Source of the DNA: Cohnella phaseoli
Lineage (GTDB): Bacteria; Bacillota; Bacilli; Paenibacillales; Paenibacillaceae
Reading direction: 5' to 3'
DNA: 47,457 nucleotides
Assembly: GCF_003386235.1 (NCBI RefSeq)
Contig: NZ_QRDZ01000051.1
Location: 1 to 47,457, forward strand
The first letter of the stretch is position 1. Each line of letters opens with the position of its first letter. A program made the translations under genes and the position numbers. Below, piece by piece: positions 13,936 through 22,488 of this stretch. Below the pieces are notes generated by a model. It had not been told where the DNA came from and did not search any database. It saw only the letters and a list, made by a program, of their open reading frames with translations.

Positions 13936-14793
13936 ATGACGGACACCCCGCTTGTCGCTCTTGTCGATATTGAACGCCGCTTGTCCGGAAAAGTCGTATT
14001 AAACAAGCTGTCTCTGTCTATTCACCGCGGGGAAGTTATCGCGCTGCTAGGGCGCAACGGCAGCGGCAAAAGCACTCTTCTCAAAGTTATAAGCGGTCTT
14101 AGTCCGATCGAAGCGGGGGAGAGACGCTCCGCACTTCCGTATAAGCGAATCGGATTCGCACCGGATCGGTTTCCCAAACTTCGTTTTACGGCCGAAGAAT
14201 ATTTGCGAGCGATGTGCAAGATTAGAGGGATGAACCCCGCACAGTCGGAACAGCGTGTGGACGAATTGCTGGAACTGTTTCGGCTTCCTTCCAACTCCGG
14301 GCGTTTAAGGCATTACTCCAAAGGGATGCTGCAGAAAGTCAATCTGATGCAGGCCCTGCTGGAAGAGCCCGAGCTGCTGCTGCTCGACGAGCCGCTGTCC
14401 GGGCTGGACGAACGGACGCGTGAGGAGTTGACTGAAGCGTTAGCGGGCCTTAAGGCCAAAGGAATTGCGATCGTATACTCGTCGCACGAGCTCCACCTTG
14501 CGCAGCGGATCGCCGATCGGACCGTACGGCTGACGGAAGGGAAAATCACCATAGAGGAAAATGAAAAGATCGCTCCTATCCGCGTCAAAACAATCGATTT
14601 TCAACTGGAGGAGGAAGCGGCGCAACAGGTGTGCAACTTGATGACGGCGGATATTCGGTTACAGAGAGTGCGGGCGGGTTGGCGGGCCGTGGTCGAGGCT
14701 GGACAGGCCGACGCTTTCCTGCTTGCTATATTGAACTCCGGAGGCCGCATTCATTCCGTTGCGGATGAAGAAGGGAGGCCGGGAGCGAGATGA
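13936..14793 (+). CDS. ABC transporter ATP-binding protein
   Basis: This 285-residue ATPase is of the ABC-2/CcmA-like type. Walker A is GRNGSGKST (residues ~38-46), the signature is YSKGMLQKV (a variant of LSGGQ common in this group), Walker B is LLLLDEP and the H-loop is SSHE. About 75 extra residues follow the nucleotide-binding fold. ATG 13936 follows GGAGG at 13924-13928. It overlaps the next gene by ATGA, so ATPase and permease are translationally coupled. Transport direction and substrate are unknown. In Bacillus this place holds ybxF (L7Ae family), so the pair is a local replacement or insertion. Confidence 0.9.
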   Translation: MTDTPLVALVDIERRLSGKVVLNKLSLSIHRGEVIALLGRNGSGKSTLLKVISGLSPIEAGERRSALPYKRIGFAPDRFPKLRFTAEEYLRAMCKIRGMNPAQSEQRVDELLELFRLPSNSGRLRHYSKGMLQKVNLMQALLEEPELLLLDEPLSGLDERTREELTEALAGLKAKGIAIVYSSHELHLAQRIADRTVRLTEGKITIEENEKIAPIRVKTIDFQLEEEAAQQVCNLMTADIRLQRVRAGWRAVVEAGQADAFLLAILNSGGRIHSVADEEGRPGAR

Positions 14794-15494
14794 TCGGAAC
14801 GTTGCGTTTTGCTTTCCATGATTATGTCAGATCGTATCGCTATGTCGCACCGCTCTTGGCGTTCATGACATTCCTCATCTTCGTCTATACCGTTGTGCCG
14901 AATCCGGTGATGCCGAGTTACTCTATGACGGTCTCCTTGACGTTTTTGATTGCGGCTTGGCTAGGCTTCGGGTTCGTAGACGCTGAAGACGAAACGCAGC
15001 AGCTTGTCGGTGTACTGCATGCCGGAGGATGGATTACGTATTTTGTCGGCAGGTGGCTGCTTATGCTCGGAGTTGGCGCGTGTCTGACCATTTTTGCGAC
15101 GTTCTACCCGATCTTATTCAACAAGTTCGACAGACAGCCTGGAGTCGAAGAAGTATTGTCGGCGTTGGCCGGTCACATGGGAATGGCGCTGCTGGGAGTC
15201 GGAATCGCCTATCTCTTCACTTGCAGACTGGTTGGAAAATTAAATTACGCCATTACGGGTTTGGTTCTGGTATTGAGTCTTTCCTTTGCCGCCGGCGGCA
15301 TCCGGGAATCGCTTCCCGAAGGGCTGAGCTTTATCGCCTATTTGCTTCCTCCGGTATTTTCCCTGATCGATGCTTTTAATCGCTACGAAACCGCTTCGAT
15401 GGCGGAGGCGGCTTACGCGCTGCTCGCTCCGCCGCTGTACAGTCTGATTTTATTGCTCGTTTATTTGCGACTGATGAAACGAAAGATGCTCTAG
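14790..15494 (+). CDS. ABC transporter permease, ABC-2-like
   Basis: The 234-residue product is a hydrophobic protein with about six predicted membrane segments, starting MIGTLRFAFHDYVRSYRYVAPLLAFMTFLIFVYTVVP and ending in the basic tail RLMKRKML. I do not recognise a specific family beyond the ABC-2/CcmB style of fold. It partners the ATPase encoded just upstream (ATGA overlap at 14790-14793). Its stop codon TAG (15492-15494) is formed by the first bases of a MITE-like repeat, so the original C-terminus may have been altered by insertion. Confidence 0.85.
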   Translation: MIGTLRFAFHDYVRSYRYVAPLLAFMTFLIFVYTVVPNPVMPSYSMTVSLTFLIAAWLGFGFVDAEDETQQLVGVLHAGGWITYFVGRWLLMLGVGACLTIFATFYPILFNKFDRQPGVEEVLSALAGHMGMALLGVGIAYLFTCRLVGKLNYAITGLVLVLSLSFAAGGIRESLPEGLSFIAYLLPPVFSLIDAFNRYETASMAEAAYALLAPPLYSLILLLVYLRLMKRKML

Positions 15495-15655
15495 GGCGTG
15501 TCTGCACACCCGCTCGGGGGCGTCTTTCATCGCCTTTTCGCACCCTGCTGCGTCACATTTGCTTGACGTACCTCCGGTACGCCTTCACAAAAGTTCCTTG
15601 CATGGAACGAAAATTCGGCAATATCTGCTGTCCTCGGAGTATGCAGACACGCCTA
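15492..15655. mobile_element. MITE-like element of about 164 bp
   Basis: The ends are inverted repeats. GGCGTGTCTGCA at 15495-15506 is exactly complementary to TGCAGACACGCC at 15642-15653, and both ends extend to a TA with one extra G on the left. Inside are further hairpins (GTACC/GGTAC near 15580, GTTCC/GGAAC near 15594-15608) and no meaningful ORF. It resembles a non-autonomous or REP-type element. No target-site duplication is evident. I have an impression that similar repeats occur in Paenibacillus genomes but cannot verify it here. Confidence 0.65.
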
Positions 15656-15672
15656 AGTTGGAATCTAGGTTC

Positions 15673-15701
15673 TTGACACGTCATTTTCGAAGTGATAATA
15701 T
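15673..15701 (+). promoter_or_regulatory. Sigma-A promoter for the str operon
   Basis: TTGACA at 15673-15678 and TAATAT at 15696-15701 are separated by 17 bases, with a TGA extended -10. It lies just downstream of the repeat element and predicts a leader of about 265 nt before rpsL. Confidence 0.75.
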
Positions 15702-15707
15702 GTTCTA

Positions 15708-15972
15708 GTGTGTGCCAGAGGTGCGTCCATCCGACGTATCCTGACCGGTGCGGACCTGGGCGATGGTGAAGTGTTGTCGGCCGGCGATTCGCCGAGCCGC
15801 TTGAGAATAGGAATAACGGGTTTGATGCGGTTGACCGCTTGCGTGCGGATCTCCGGTCGGGCCCTTTCTCGTCTCTCAAAATGAACCACCTGGATCTGTG
15901 GGCTTCGCGACCGCGTCGATCCGATCGCTTATTCTTTATATTTTTTACCCGTCAAGGGAAGGGGGTGGCAAC
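15708..15972 (+). promoter_or_regulatory. Long untranslated leader of rpsL
   Basis: About 265 nt separate the predicted start site from rpsL. The stretch is GC-rich, with several short inverted repeats (for example CGGC/GCCG around 15781-15798) and no supported ORF. No terminator is visible. It may be a regulatory leader, but I recognise no family, and no remnant of ybxF is apparent. Confidence 0.4.
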
Positions 15973-16395
15973 ATGCCAACAATCAACCAGCTCGTTCGTA
16001 AAGGTCGTCAATCGAAGGTTGTAAAATCGAAATCGCCGGCGCTCCAAAGAGGTTTCAACGCTCTCAAACGCGTGGAAACGGATCTGAGCGCTCCTCAAAA
16101 GCGCGGGGTTTGCACCCGTGTAGGTACGATGACGCCGAAAAAACCGAACTCCGCTCTTCGTAAATACGCTCGTGTTCGCTTGACGAACCGCGTAGAGGTG
16201 ACAGCCTACATCGGAGGAATCGGCCACAACCTGCAAGAACACAGTGTCGTTCTTGTACGTGGAGGCCGGGTTAAAGATCTTCCGGGTGTTCGTTACCACA
16301 TCGTTCGCGGAGCATTGGATACGGCGGGAGTTAACAACCGTAAACAAGCTCGTTCCAAGTACGGAACGAAAAGAGCGAAAGCGAAGAAATCCTAA
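15973..16395 (+). CDS. rpsL: 30S ribosomal protein S12
   Basis: S12 (140 residues) lies at the decoding centre. The product begins MPTINQLVRKGRQ. Streptomycin-determining lysines are wild type: Lys56 in TMTPKKPNS and Lys101 in GGRVKDLPG. ATG 15973 follows a purine-rich AAGGGGGTGG (15959-15968). A longer in-frame start at 15898 would add unrelated residues from the leader and is rejected. It heads rpsL-rpsG-fusA-tuf. Compared with Bacillus, the upstream ybxF gene is missing. Confidence 0.97.
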   Translation: MPTINQLVRKGRQSKVVKSKSPALQRGFNALKRVETDLSAPQKRGVCTRVGTMTPKKPNSALRKYARVRLTNRVEVTAYIGGIGHNLQEHSVVLVRGGRVKDLPGVRYHIVRGALDTAGVNNRKQARSKYGTKRAKAKKS

Positions 16396-16452
16396 TTCGT
16401 TACAGACGGCCTAAGCTGACTGAACGTTAAGAACGAGAAAGGAGGAACCTTA

Positions 16453-16923
16453 ATGCCACGCAAAGGACCGGTTCCGAAACGGGACGTACTCCCGGATCCG
16501 CTGTACAACAGCAAACTGGTAACTCGCCTTGTTAACCGTATCATGATCGACGGTAAGAGAGGCGTAGCGCAACAATTGCTTTATGATGCGTTCAAATTGA
16601 TTCAAGAGCGCTCCGGCAAAGACCCAATGGAGGTTTTTGAAGCGGCGATCAAGAATATCATGCCAGTGCTTGAAGTTAAAGCTCGCCGTGTAGGTGGAGC
16701 AAACTATCAAGTTCCGATCGAAGTTAAACCTGAGCGCCGCACGTCGCTTGGACTGCGTTGGCTCGTGAACTACGCACGCAATCGCGGCGAGAAAACGATG
16801 GAAGAACGTCTGGCAGCAGAAATTCTGGACGCTTCCAACAACACGGGCGCAGCAGTCAAGAAGCGTGAGGACACTCACAAAATGGCGGAAGCGAACAGAG
16901 CGTTCGCTCACTACCGCTGGTAA
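16453..16923 (+). CDS. rpsG: 30S ribosomal protein S7
   Basis: S7 (156 residues, same as Bacillus) initiates assembly of the 30S head and contacts E-site tRNA and mRNA. The product begins MPRKGPVPKRDVLPDPLYNSKLVTRLVNRIM and ends in the usual HKMAEANRAFAHYRW. ATG 16453 follows AAAGGAGG (16438-16445). It lies 57 bases after rpsL and 39 before fusA, in the conserved str order. Confidence 0.97.
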   Translation: MPRKGPVPKRDVLPDPLYNSKLVTRLVNRIMIDGKRGVAQQLLYDAFKLIQERSGKDPMEVFEAAIKNIMPVLEVKARRVGGANYQVPIEVKPERRTSLGLRWLVNYARNRGEKTMEERLAAEILDASNNTGAAVKKREDTHKMAEANRAFAHYRW

Positions 16924-16962
16924 TTTTCGCGAAGCTAGACATTTTGAAGGGAGACTATATTC

Positions 16963-19035
16963 ATGGCTAGAGAGTTCTCCTTGCAAAATACGCGCAACAT
17001 CGGGATTATGGCGCACATTGATGCGGGTAAAACCACGACTACTGAACGGATTCTGTTCTTTACCGGCCGTACTCATAAAATCGGCGAAGTGCACGAAGGC
17101 GCTGCGACGATGGACTGGATGGAGCAAGAACAAGAGCGCGGCATTACGATTACGTCTGCCGCAACGACTGCTCAGTGGAAAGGTCACCGCATCAATATTA
17201 TCGACACTCCGGGTCACGTTGACTTTACGGTAGAAGTCGAGCGCTCCCTGCGCGTATTGGATGGGGCCGTTGGCGTTTTTAGCGCCAAAGAAGGCGTAGA
17301 GCCGCAATCCGAGACGGTATGGCGTCAAGCCGACCGTTACGGCGTACCGCGGATCGCTTACGTTAACAAGATGGACATCATCGGTGCAGACTACCTCAAT
17401 GTTATCAACGACATGAGAGAGCGTCTGAACGCGAATGCGGTCGCAATTCAATATCCGATGGGTGCCGAAGATACGTTTATCGGCATGATCGACATCGTTG
17501 AGCGCGTCGCATACAAGTACACCGACGACAAGGGCAAAGCGCCGGACGAGATCGAAATTCCTGCGGAATATGCCGACAAAGTCGAAGAGCTGCGCGCTAT
17601 TCTCGTAGAGAAGGTTGCAGAGCTTGACGAAGAGCTGACAATGAAGTATCTGGAAGGCGAAGAGCTTACCGTTGAAGAAATCAAAGCAGCTCTGCGCAAA
17701 GGCGTCTGCGAAGTGAAAATCTTCCCGGTCGTCTGCGGTACTTCCTACCGCAACAAAGGCATTCAGCCAATGCTGGACGCTGTAGTCGCTTACCTGCCTG
17801 CTCCGACGGACGTTCCTGACATCAAGGGCGTTCTGGACGACGGCACGGAAACGACGCGCAAGTCTTCAGACAGCGAGCCGTTCGCGGCGCTGGCGTTCAA
17901 AATCATGACCGACCCTTACGTTGGCCGTCTGACTTTCTTCCGCGTTTACTCTGGCGTACTGAACTCCGGTTCTTACGTTATTAACGCGACGAAAGGCAAA
18001 CGCGAGCGTATCGGCCGTATTCTCCAAATGCACGCGAACAGCCGTCAAGAAATCGACATCGTCTACTCCGGAGATATTGCTGCGGCAGTAGGTCTGAAGG
18101 ATACGACGACAGGCGACACGCTGTGCGACGAGAAGAATCCGGTTATTCTTGAGTCCATGAACTTCCCAGAGCCGGTTATCCAGCTTGCGGTTGAGCCGAA
18201 AACAAAGGCCGACCAAGACAAAATGGGTATCGCTCTGCAGAAGCTGGCTGAAGAAGATCCGACGTTCCGTGCTCACACGGACGAAGAAACCGGCCAAACG
18301 ATTATCTCGGGGATGGGCGAGCTTCACCTCGAAATTCTCGTTGACCGTATGCTTCGCGAATTCAAAGTCGAGACGAACGTTGGTAAGCCGCAGGTTGCTT
18401 ACCGCGAGACGTTCCGCACGCCGGCGAAAGTCGAAGGCAAATTCGTTCGTCAATCCGGCGGACGCGGTCAATACGGCCACGTCTGGATCGAGTTCGAACC
18501 TCAGGAGCCGGGTGCCGGCTTCGCGTTCGAGAACAAGATCGTCGGCGGCGTCGTACCGCGCGAATATATCGCTCCGGTACAAGCCGGTATCGAAGAGTCG
18601 ATGAAGAACGGCGTACTTGCCGGCTTCCCGCTCGTAGATATCAAAGCAACGATCTTCGACGGATCTTATCACGACGTCGACTCCTCGGAGATGGCGTTCA
18701 AAATCGCCGGATCGATGGCGCTTAAAGCAGCGAAGGACAAATGTAATCCTGTGTTGCTCGAGCCGATCATGAAGGTTGAAGTAACGGTACCCGAAGAGTA
18801 TTTCGGCGACGTTATGGGTATGCTGAGCTCCCGCCGCGGACGCATCGAAGGATCGGATATGCGTTTCGGCGCACAAATCGTTCGTGCGAAGGTGCCGTTG
18901 GCAGAGATGTTCGGATACTCCACAACTCTTCGTTCCGGTACGCAAGGTCGCGGTGTATTCTCGATGGAGCTGTCGCACTACGAAGAAGTGCCTAAATCCA
19001 TCTCCGAAGAAATCGTGTCCAAGGCAAAAGGCTGA
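16963..19035 (+). CDS. fusA: Translation elongation factor G
   Basis: EF-G (690 residues) is the GTPase that drives translocation and, with RRF, ribosome recycling. The P-loop AHIDAGKTTTTE is at residues 17-28, and the switch-II motif DTPGHVDF and the NKMD base-recognition motif follow. Domains II-V run to the C-terminus with GRGQYGHVWIEFEP in domain IV. ATG 16963 follows AAGGGAG. The 114 bases to tuf contain no terminator. Confidence 0.97.
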   Translation: MAREFSLQNTRNIGIMAHIDAGKTTTTERILFFTGRTHKIGEVHEGAATMDWMEQEQERGITITSAATTAQWKGHRINIIDTPGHVDFTVEVERSLRVLDGAVGVFSAKEGVEPQSETVWRQADRYGVPRIAYVNKMDIIGADYLNVINDMRERLNANAVAIQYPMGAEDTFIGMIDIVERVAYKYTDDKGKAPDEIEIPAEYADKVEELRAILVEKVAELDEELTMKYLEGEELTVEEIKAALRKGVCEVKIFPVVCGTSYRNKGIQPMLDAVVAYLPAPTDVPDIKGVLDDGTETTRKSSDSEPFAALAFKIMTDPYVGRLTFFRVYSGVLNSGSYVINATKGKRERIGRILQMHANSRQEIDIVYSGDIAAAVGLKDTTTGDTLCDEKNPVILESMNFPEPVIQLAVEPKTKADQDKMGIALQKLAEEDPTFRAHTDEETGQTIISGMGELHLEILVDRMLREFKVETNVGKPQVAYRETFRTPAKVEGKFVRQSGGRGQYGHVWIEFEPQEPGAGFAFENKIVGGVVPREYIAPVQAGIEESMKNGVLAGFPLVDIKATIFDGSYHDVDSSEMAFKIAGSMALKAAKDKCNPVLLEPIMKVEVTVPEEYFGDVMGMLSSRRGRIEGSDMRFGAQIVRAKVPLAEMFGYSTTLRSGTQGRGVFSMELSHYEEVPKSISEEIVSKAKG

Positions 19036-19149
19036 GCGTAAGTTTGCCTTTTCTGGAAAGCAGGCGGAGGGAGAATCGCTTGATGCGGCGCTCCCACGTC
19101 ATTAAATAAAAAATCAAATCCTTTTACTCATTAAGGAGGAACAGTATCA

Positions 19150-20343
19150 ATGGCTAAGGCTAAATTCGAACGTAACAAACCCCACGTGAATATCGGCACG
19201 ATCGGTCACGTTGACCACGGTAAAACGACGACAACTGCTGCAATCACTTCGGTATTGAACAAAAAATACGGAAGCGGTGCTGCTGTAGCATTCGACCAAA
19301 TCGACAAAGCTCCAGAAGAGCGCGAGCGCGGAATCACGATCTCCACGGCTCACGTTGAGTACGAGACGCCTAACCGTCACTACGCTCACGTTGACTGCCC
19401 AGGACACGCTGACTACGTTAAAAACATGATCACGGGCGCTGCTCAAATGGACGGCGCAATCCTGGTTGTATCCGCTGCTGACGGCCCAATGCCGCAAACG
19501 CGCGAGCACATCCTGCTCTCCCGTCAAGTAGGCGTTCCTTACATCGTCGTCTACCTGAACAAGTGCGACATGGTTGAAGACGAAGAGCTGCTCGAGCTGG
19601 TTGAGATGGAAGTTCGCGACCTGTTGAACGAGTATGAGTTCCCAGGCGACGACACTCCAATCGTTCGCGGCGCTTCCCGTGAAGCTCTGGCTAATCCAGA
19701 CGGCCCTTGGGCTGACAAAATCGTTGAGCTGTTCGAAGCTATCGACAGCTACATCCCGACTCCTGAGCGCGCAACTGACAAGCCTTTCTTGATGCCGGTT
19801 GAGGATGTGTTCACGATCACAGGTCGCGGTACGGTTGCTACTGGCCGTGTTGAGCGTGGTATCATCAAAGTCGGCGACGAGGCTGAAATCATCGGCCTGC
19901 ACGAAGAAACTCGCAAAACGGTTGTAACGGGCGTTGAAATGTTCCGTAAATTGCTCGACCAAGCTCAAGCTGGCGACAACATCGGCGCATTGCTCCGTGG
20001 CGTTGACCGTAAAGATATCGAGCGCGGTCAAGTTATCGCAAAGCCAGGTTCCGTTAAGCCTCACACGGAATTCACGGCTCAAATCTACGTTCTGACTTCT
20101 GCTGAAGGCGGCCGTCACAAGCCTTTCTTCACAGGCTACCGTCCGCAGTTCTACTTCCGTACGACGGACGTAACGGGCATCATCAACCTGCCGGAAGGCA
20201 CTGAGATGGTTATGCCTGGCGATAACATCACAGTTACGGTTCAACTGATCTCCCCGATCGCTATCGAAGAAGGTACTCGCTTCGCTATTCGCGAAGGCGG
20301 CCGTACGGTAGGCGCAGGCGCAGTTGCATCCATCCAAAAATAA
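19150..20343 (+). CDS. tuf: Translation elongation factor Tu
   Basis: EF-Tu (397 residues) delivers aminoacyl-tRNA to the ribosome. The P-loop GHVDHGKT is at 19-26, DCPGH with the catalytic His86 at 82-86, and NKCD confers guanine specificity. Domains 2 and 3 are complete, ending GGRTVGAGAVASIQK. ATG 19150 follows AAGGAGG (19133-19139). Codon use is strongly biased, as expected for the most abundant protein. A bidirectional terminator follows, and the next genes are on the minus strand. Confidence 0.98.
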   Translation: MAKAKFERNKPHVNIGTIGHVDHGKTTTTAAITSVLNKKYGSGAAVAFDQIDKAPEERERGITISTAHVEYETPNRHYAHVDCPGHADYVKNMITGAAQMDGAILVVSAADGPMPQTREHILLSRQVGVPYIVVYLNKCDMVEDEELLELVEMEVRDLLNEYEFPGDDTPIVRGASREALANPDGPWADKIVELFEAIDSYIPTPERATDKPFLMPVEDVFTITGRGTVATGRVERGIIKVGDEAEIIGLHEETRKTVVTGVEMFRKLLDQAQAGDNIGALLRGVDRKDIERGQVIAKPGSVKPHTEFTAQIYVLTSAEGGRHKPFFTGYRPQFYFRTTDVTGIINLPEGTEMVMPGDNITVTVQLISPIAIEEGTRFAIREGGRTVGAGAVASIQK

Positions 20344-20355
20344 GAGCTTCAAAAC

Positions 20356-20395
20356 AAAAATGTCCAAGGCTTTCAGCCTTGGACATTTTTTTTCT
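20356..20395. terminator. Bidirectional terminator between tuf and the yitT-like gene
   Basis: A 10-bp stem (20361-20370 with 20376-20385) is flanked by an A tract on the left and a T8 tract on the right. It can terminate tuf on plus and the YitT-family gene on minus. Confidence 0.93.
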
Positions 20396-20411
20396 TCTAT
20401 TATATATGTAA

Positions 20412-20999
20412 TCAGTAAGCGAAAAATTTAGAGGTGCAGAGGCTCGTCGCAAGACCGCCGGAAGTGATTGTCGCAATGGACAGAAAAAACGTATCGAGCG
20501 AAAATAGAATTCCTCCTGCTCCGATCACAATCGCATCCATAATAAGAATCAGAAGGCCCACATTGATTTTCATCTTTTTCGCCAGCAGCTTGGCCAACAG
20601 GTCGACGCCGCCGGTGCTTGTGTCGAATTTTAGCAGTATTCCGAAGCCGATTCCGATAAACATTCCGCCCACAACCGAGGCGACGAAGGGGTGAACCGCA
20701 ATAATAGGGGCAAACGGATTGTAGGGATCGAGGAGATCGATGGCGTAGGACAGAAATATCATTCCAAACAGGCTGTTGAAAAAAAAGCCTCGATCCTTAA
20801 ACCAAGTATATACGAAGACAGGCAAACTGCATGCGATAAGGATAATGCCGACCTTGACTCCGAACAAATAATTGCTGATCAATGCGATTCCGATAAAACC
20901 TCCGTCGAGCACTTTGAGCGGCATAACGAAGAAGTCGATTCCTACGGCGATTAACAGACAACCGACCACGATAACGACAAGCTTTCGAAACGAGAGCAA
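20412..20999 (-). CDS. YitT family membrane protein (short form)
   Basis: This 195-residue integral membrane protein of the YitT (DUF161) family has about five hydrophobic segments, with the family motifs VMPLKVLDGGFIGIALI and STGGVDLLAKLLAKK. Typical Bacillus YitT proteins are about 280 residues and carry a C-terminal DUF2179 domain, which is absent here. Function is unknown for the family. The start is TTG at 20999, with AAAGGG about ten bases upstream on the minus strand. It lies downstream of the DUF421 gene, about 98 bases away, between tuf and rpsJ. Confidence 0.85.
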   Translation of the reverse strand: MLSFRKLVVIVVGCLLIAVGIDFFVMPLKVLDGGFIGIALISNYLFGVKVGIILIACSLPVFVYTWFKDRGFFFNSLFGMIFLSYAIDLLDPYNPFAPIIAVHPFVASVVGGMFIGIGFGILLKFDTSTGGVDLLAKLLAKKMKINVGLLILIMDAIVIGAGGILFSLDTFFLSIATITSGGLATSLCTSKFFAY

Positions 21000-21097
21000 A
21001 ACCGATCATCCCTTTCATTCCCTGCCTGTCTTATTTATATGGAGAAGACAGGCGGAGAATGACGTTTAACTGGAAAAAAGGGGAAAAACGTTCTCTA

Positions 21098-21793
21098 TTA
21101 GTGGCGCTTAAGGGAGTCGTCGTATGGATCGATATATAGCTTGTTCTGCGAGTCGACCTGTGCGAAATAGATTTTGTCCATAGAGACTCCGAGTTGACGG
21201 AGCTTGCTATTCAGCCAGTCGCGATTCAACCCGACTTTCTTCAAGGAGTCCTCCATAATTTTTCCGTCCATAATGACCGCCATATTGTACTTCTCGGGAG
21301 GCACCGGCAAGTTGATGTCGGAAGGAGTAAGCGGCTGGTATTCCTTTTTGAGCAGAACGTTCAGTTCTCCGCTAGTGTCCAGAATCGCGAAATCGACCTG
21401 AGCCACGTTAAACACGTTTTTTTTGCGCAGCATCTCCAGCAATTCGTCCGATGTGATTCGTTCTTCCCTCAAGTTATCTTCGAGAATTTTCCCGTTCCTC
21501 ATTAAGATGGTCGAGGTACCGTCCAGGAAGTCGCGCGCCCTTTTGCTTTTCAACTGTAGAACTTCAATGCCATACGAAATGCTTACCCACACGACAAGAG
21601 CCACAATGCCGATGTACCACTCTGAATCGGTATCGAGCGACAAGTAGGCCGCCAGGTTGCCGATCGAAATTCCCGTTATGTACTCGAATAGCGACAGTTG
21701 CGACACCTGCCTCTTTCCAAGAATCCGAGTGATAATAAATAAGACGGCGACAGCCATAAAAGTTCGAAGCGTAATCTCCAGCCATGTCGGCAT
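21098..21793 (-). CDS. DUF421 (YetF family) membrane protein
   Basis: The 231-residue product has three N-terminal membrane segments within the first ~85 residues (including GKRQVSQLSLFEYITGISIGNLAA). A cytoplasmic DUF421 domain follows with NGKILEDNLREERIT and YFAQVDSQNKLYID. It matches the YetF/YrbG/YdfS group of Bacillus, small paralogous membrane proteins some of which are linked to spores. The molecular role is unknown. The ATG at 21793 has GGAGG seven bases upstream. It may share a transcript with the YitT-like gene downstream. Confidence 0.87.
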   Translation of the reverse strand: MPTWLEITLRTFMAVAVLFIITRILGKRQVSQLSLFEYITGISIGNLAAYLSLDTDSEWYIGIVALVVWVSISYGIEVLQLKSKRARDFLDGTSTILMRNGKILEDNLREERITSDELLEMLRKKNVFNVAQVDFAILDTSGELNVLLKKEYQPLTPSDINLPVPPEKYNMAVIMDGKIMEDSLKKVGLNRDWLNSKLRQLGVSMDKIYFAQVDSQNKLYIDPYDDSLKRH

Positions 21794-21955
21794 ACCGATT
21801 CCTCCATTAAAGGGTTGCTGTGCTGCAAACCGAAGTGTAGACGTTCATTGCATCAGTGTCTCCAAAAATATCGCCCTCATGTATGTGCTGCGATGAGAAG
21901 ACGAAGGGGCAAATCGGATCGGATCGGTACGTTTTTAATTTATGAAAATTATTTG

Positions 21956-21984
21956 TTGCATTTGCATGGGCAGATCGCTATAAT
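21956..21984 (+). promoter_or_regulatory. Sigma-A promoter of the S10 operon
   Basis: TTGCAT at 21956-21961, 17 bases, TATAAT at 21979-21984. It predicts a start near 21991 and a leader of about 145 nt before rpsJ. The stretch 21794-21955 upstream holds the divergent start region of the DUF421 gene and nothing else I recognise. Confidence 0.85.
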
Positions 21985-21990
21985 AGTGAA

Positions 21991-22134
21991 TGTTGGTCTG
22001 TGACTGTGCGCTGATGTGAGAGGTTGCCGACACACCCGGCCCCTTTGCCATAAGGGTGGCCAACAGGTGCAAGTCGGGTTATTCTCACGGAGTATGTCCG
22101 ATTCCAAAATTGGGCGAATGAAGGAGGGAATTCT
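21991..22134 (+). promoter_or_regulatory. Structured S10-operon leader
   Basis: An outer stem GTGAGA/TCTCAC (22016-22021 with 22083-22088) encloses a GGCC...GGCC hairpin whose inner CCTT/AAGG stem lies around 22040-22055. This is the position of the S10 leader to which L4 binds in other bacteria. L4 control here is an inference, and no terminator is evident. Confidence 0.5.
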
Positions 22135-22443
22135 ATGGCAAAGCAAAAAATCCGCATCCGTTTGAAAGCCTACGATCACCGTGTTCTCGATCAATCCGCG
22201 GAGAAAATCGTAGAAACTGCAAAACGTACTGGTGCAGGTGTGTCGGGTCCAATCCCGCTGCCGACTGAAAAGCAGATCATCACGATTCTGCGTGCGGTCC
22301 ACAAGTACAAGGACTCGCGTGAACAGTTCGAAATGCGTACGCACAAGCGTTTGATTGATATCGTCAATCCGACGCCGCAAACGGTAGATGCGCTGATGCG
22401 CCTTGATCTGCCGTCTGGCGTCGATATCGAAATCAAACTGTAA
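22135..22443 (+). CDS. rpsJ: 30S ribosomal protein S10
   Basis: S10 (102 residues, same as Bacillus) is a 30S head protein and also NusE, the partner of NusB at boxA in rrn antitermination. The product begins MAKQKIRIRLKAYDHRVLDQSAEKIVETAKRTGA. ATG 22135 follows AAGGAGGG (22121-22128). It is the first gene of the S10-spc-alpha cluster, preceded by a promoter and leader. Confidence 0.97.
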   Translation: MAKQKIRIRLKAYDHRVLDQSAEKIVETAKRTGAGVSGPIPLPTEKQIITILRAVHKYKDSREQFEMRTHKRLIDIVNPTPQTVDALMRLDLPSGVDIEIKL

Positions 22444-22488
22444 TAAGGCCTGGAGCCAAACAGATTCATCAAGAAAAGAGGTGTCAAC

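Noticed and set aside
16450..20367. Minus-strand open frames opposite rpsG, fusA and tuf
   Set aside because: Shadows of highly biased genes. Low-complexity products with no motifs.
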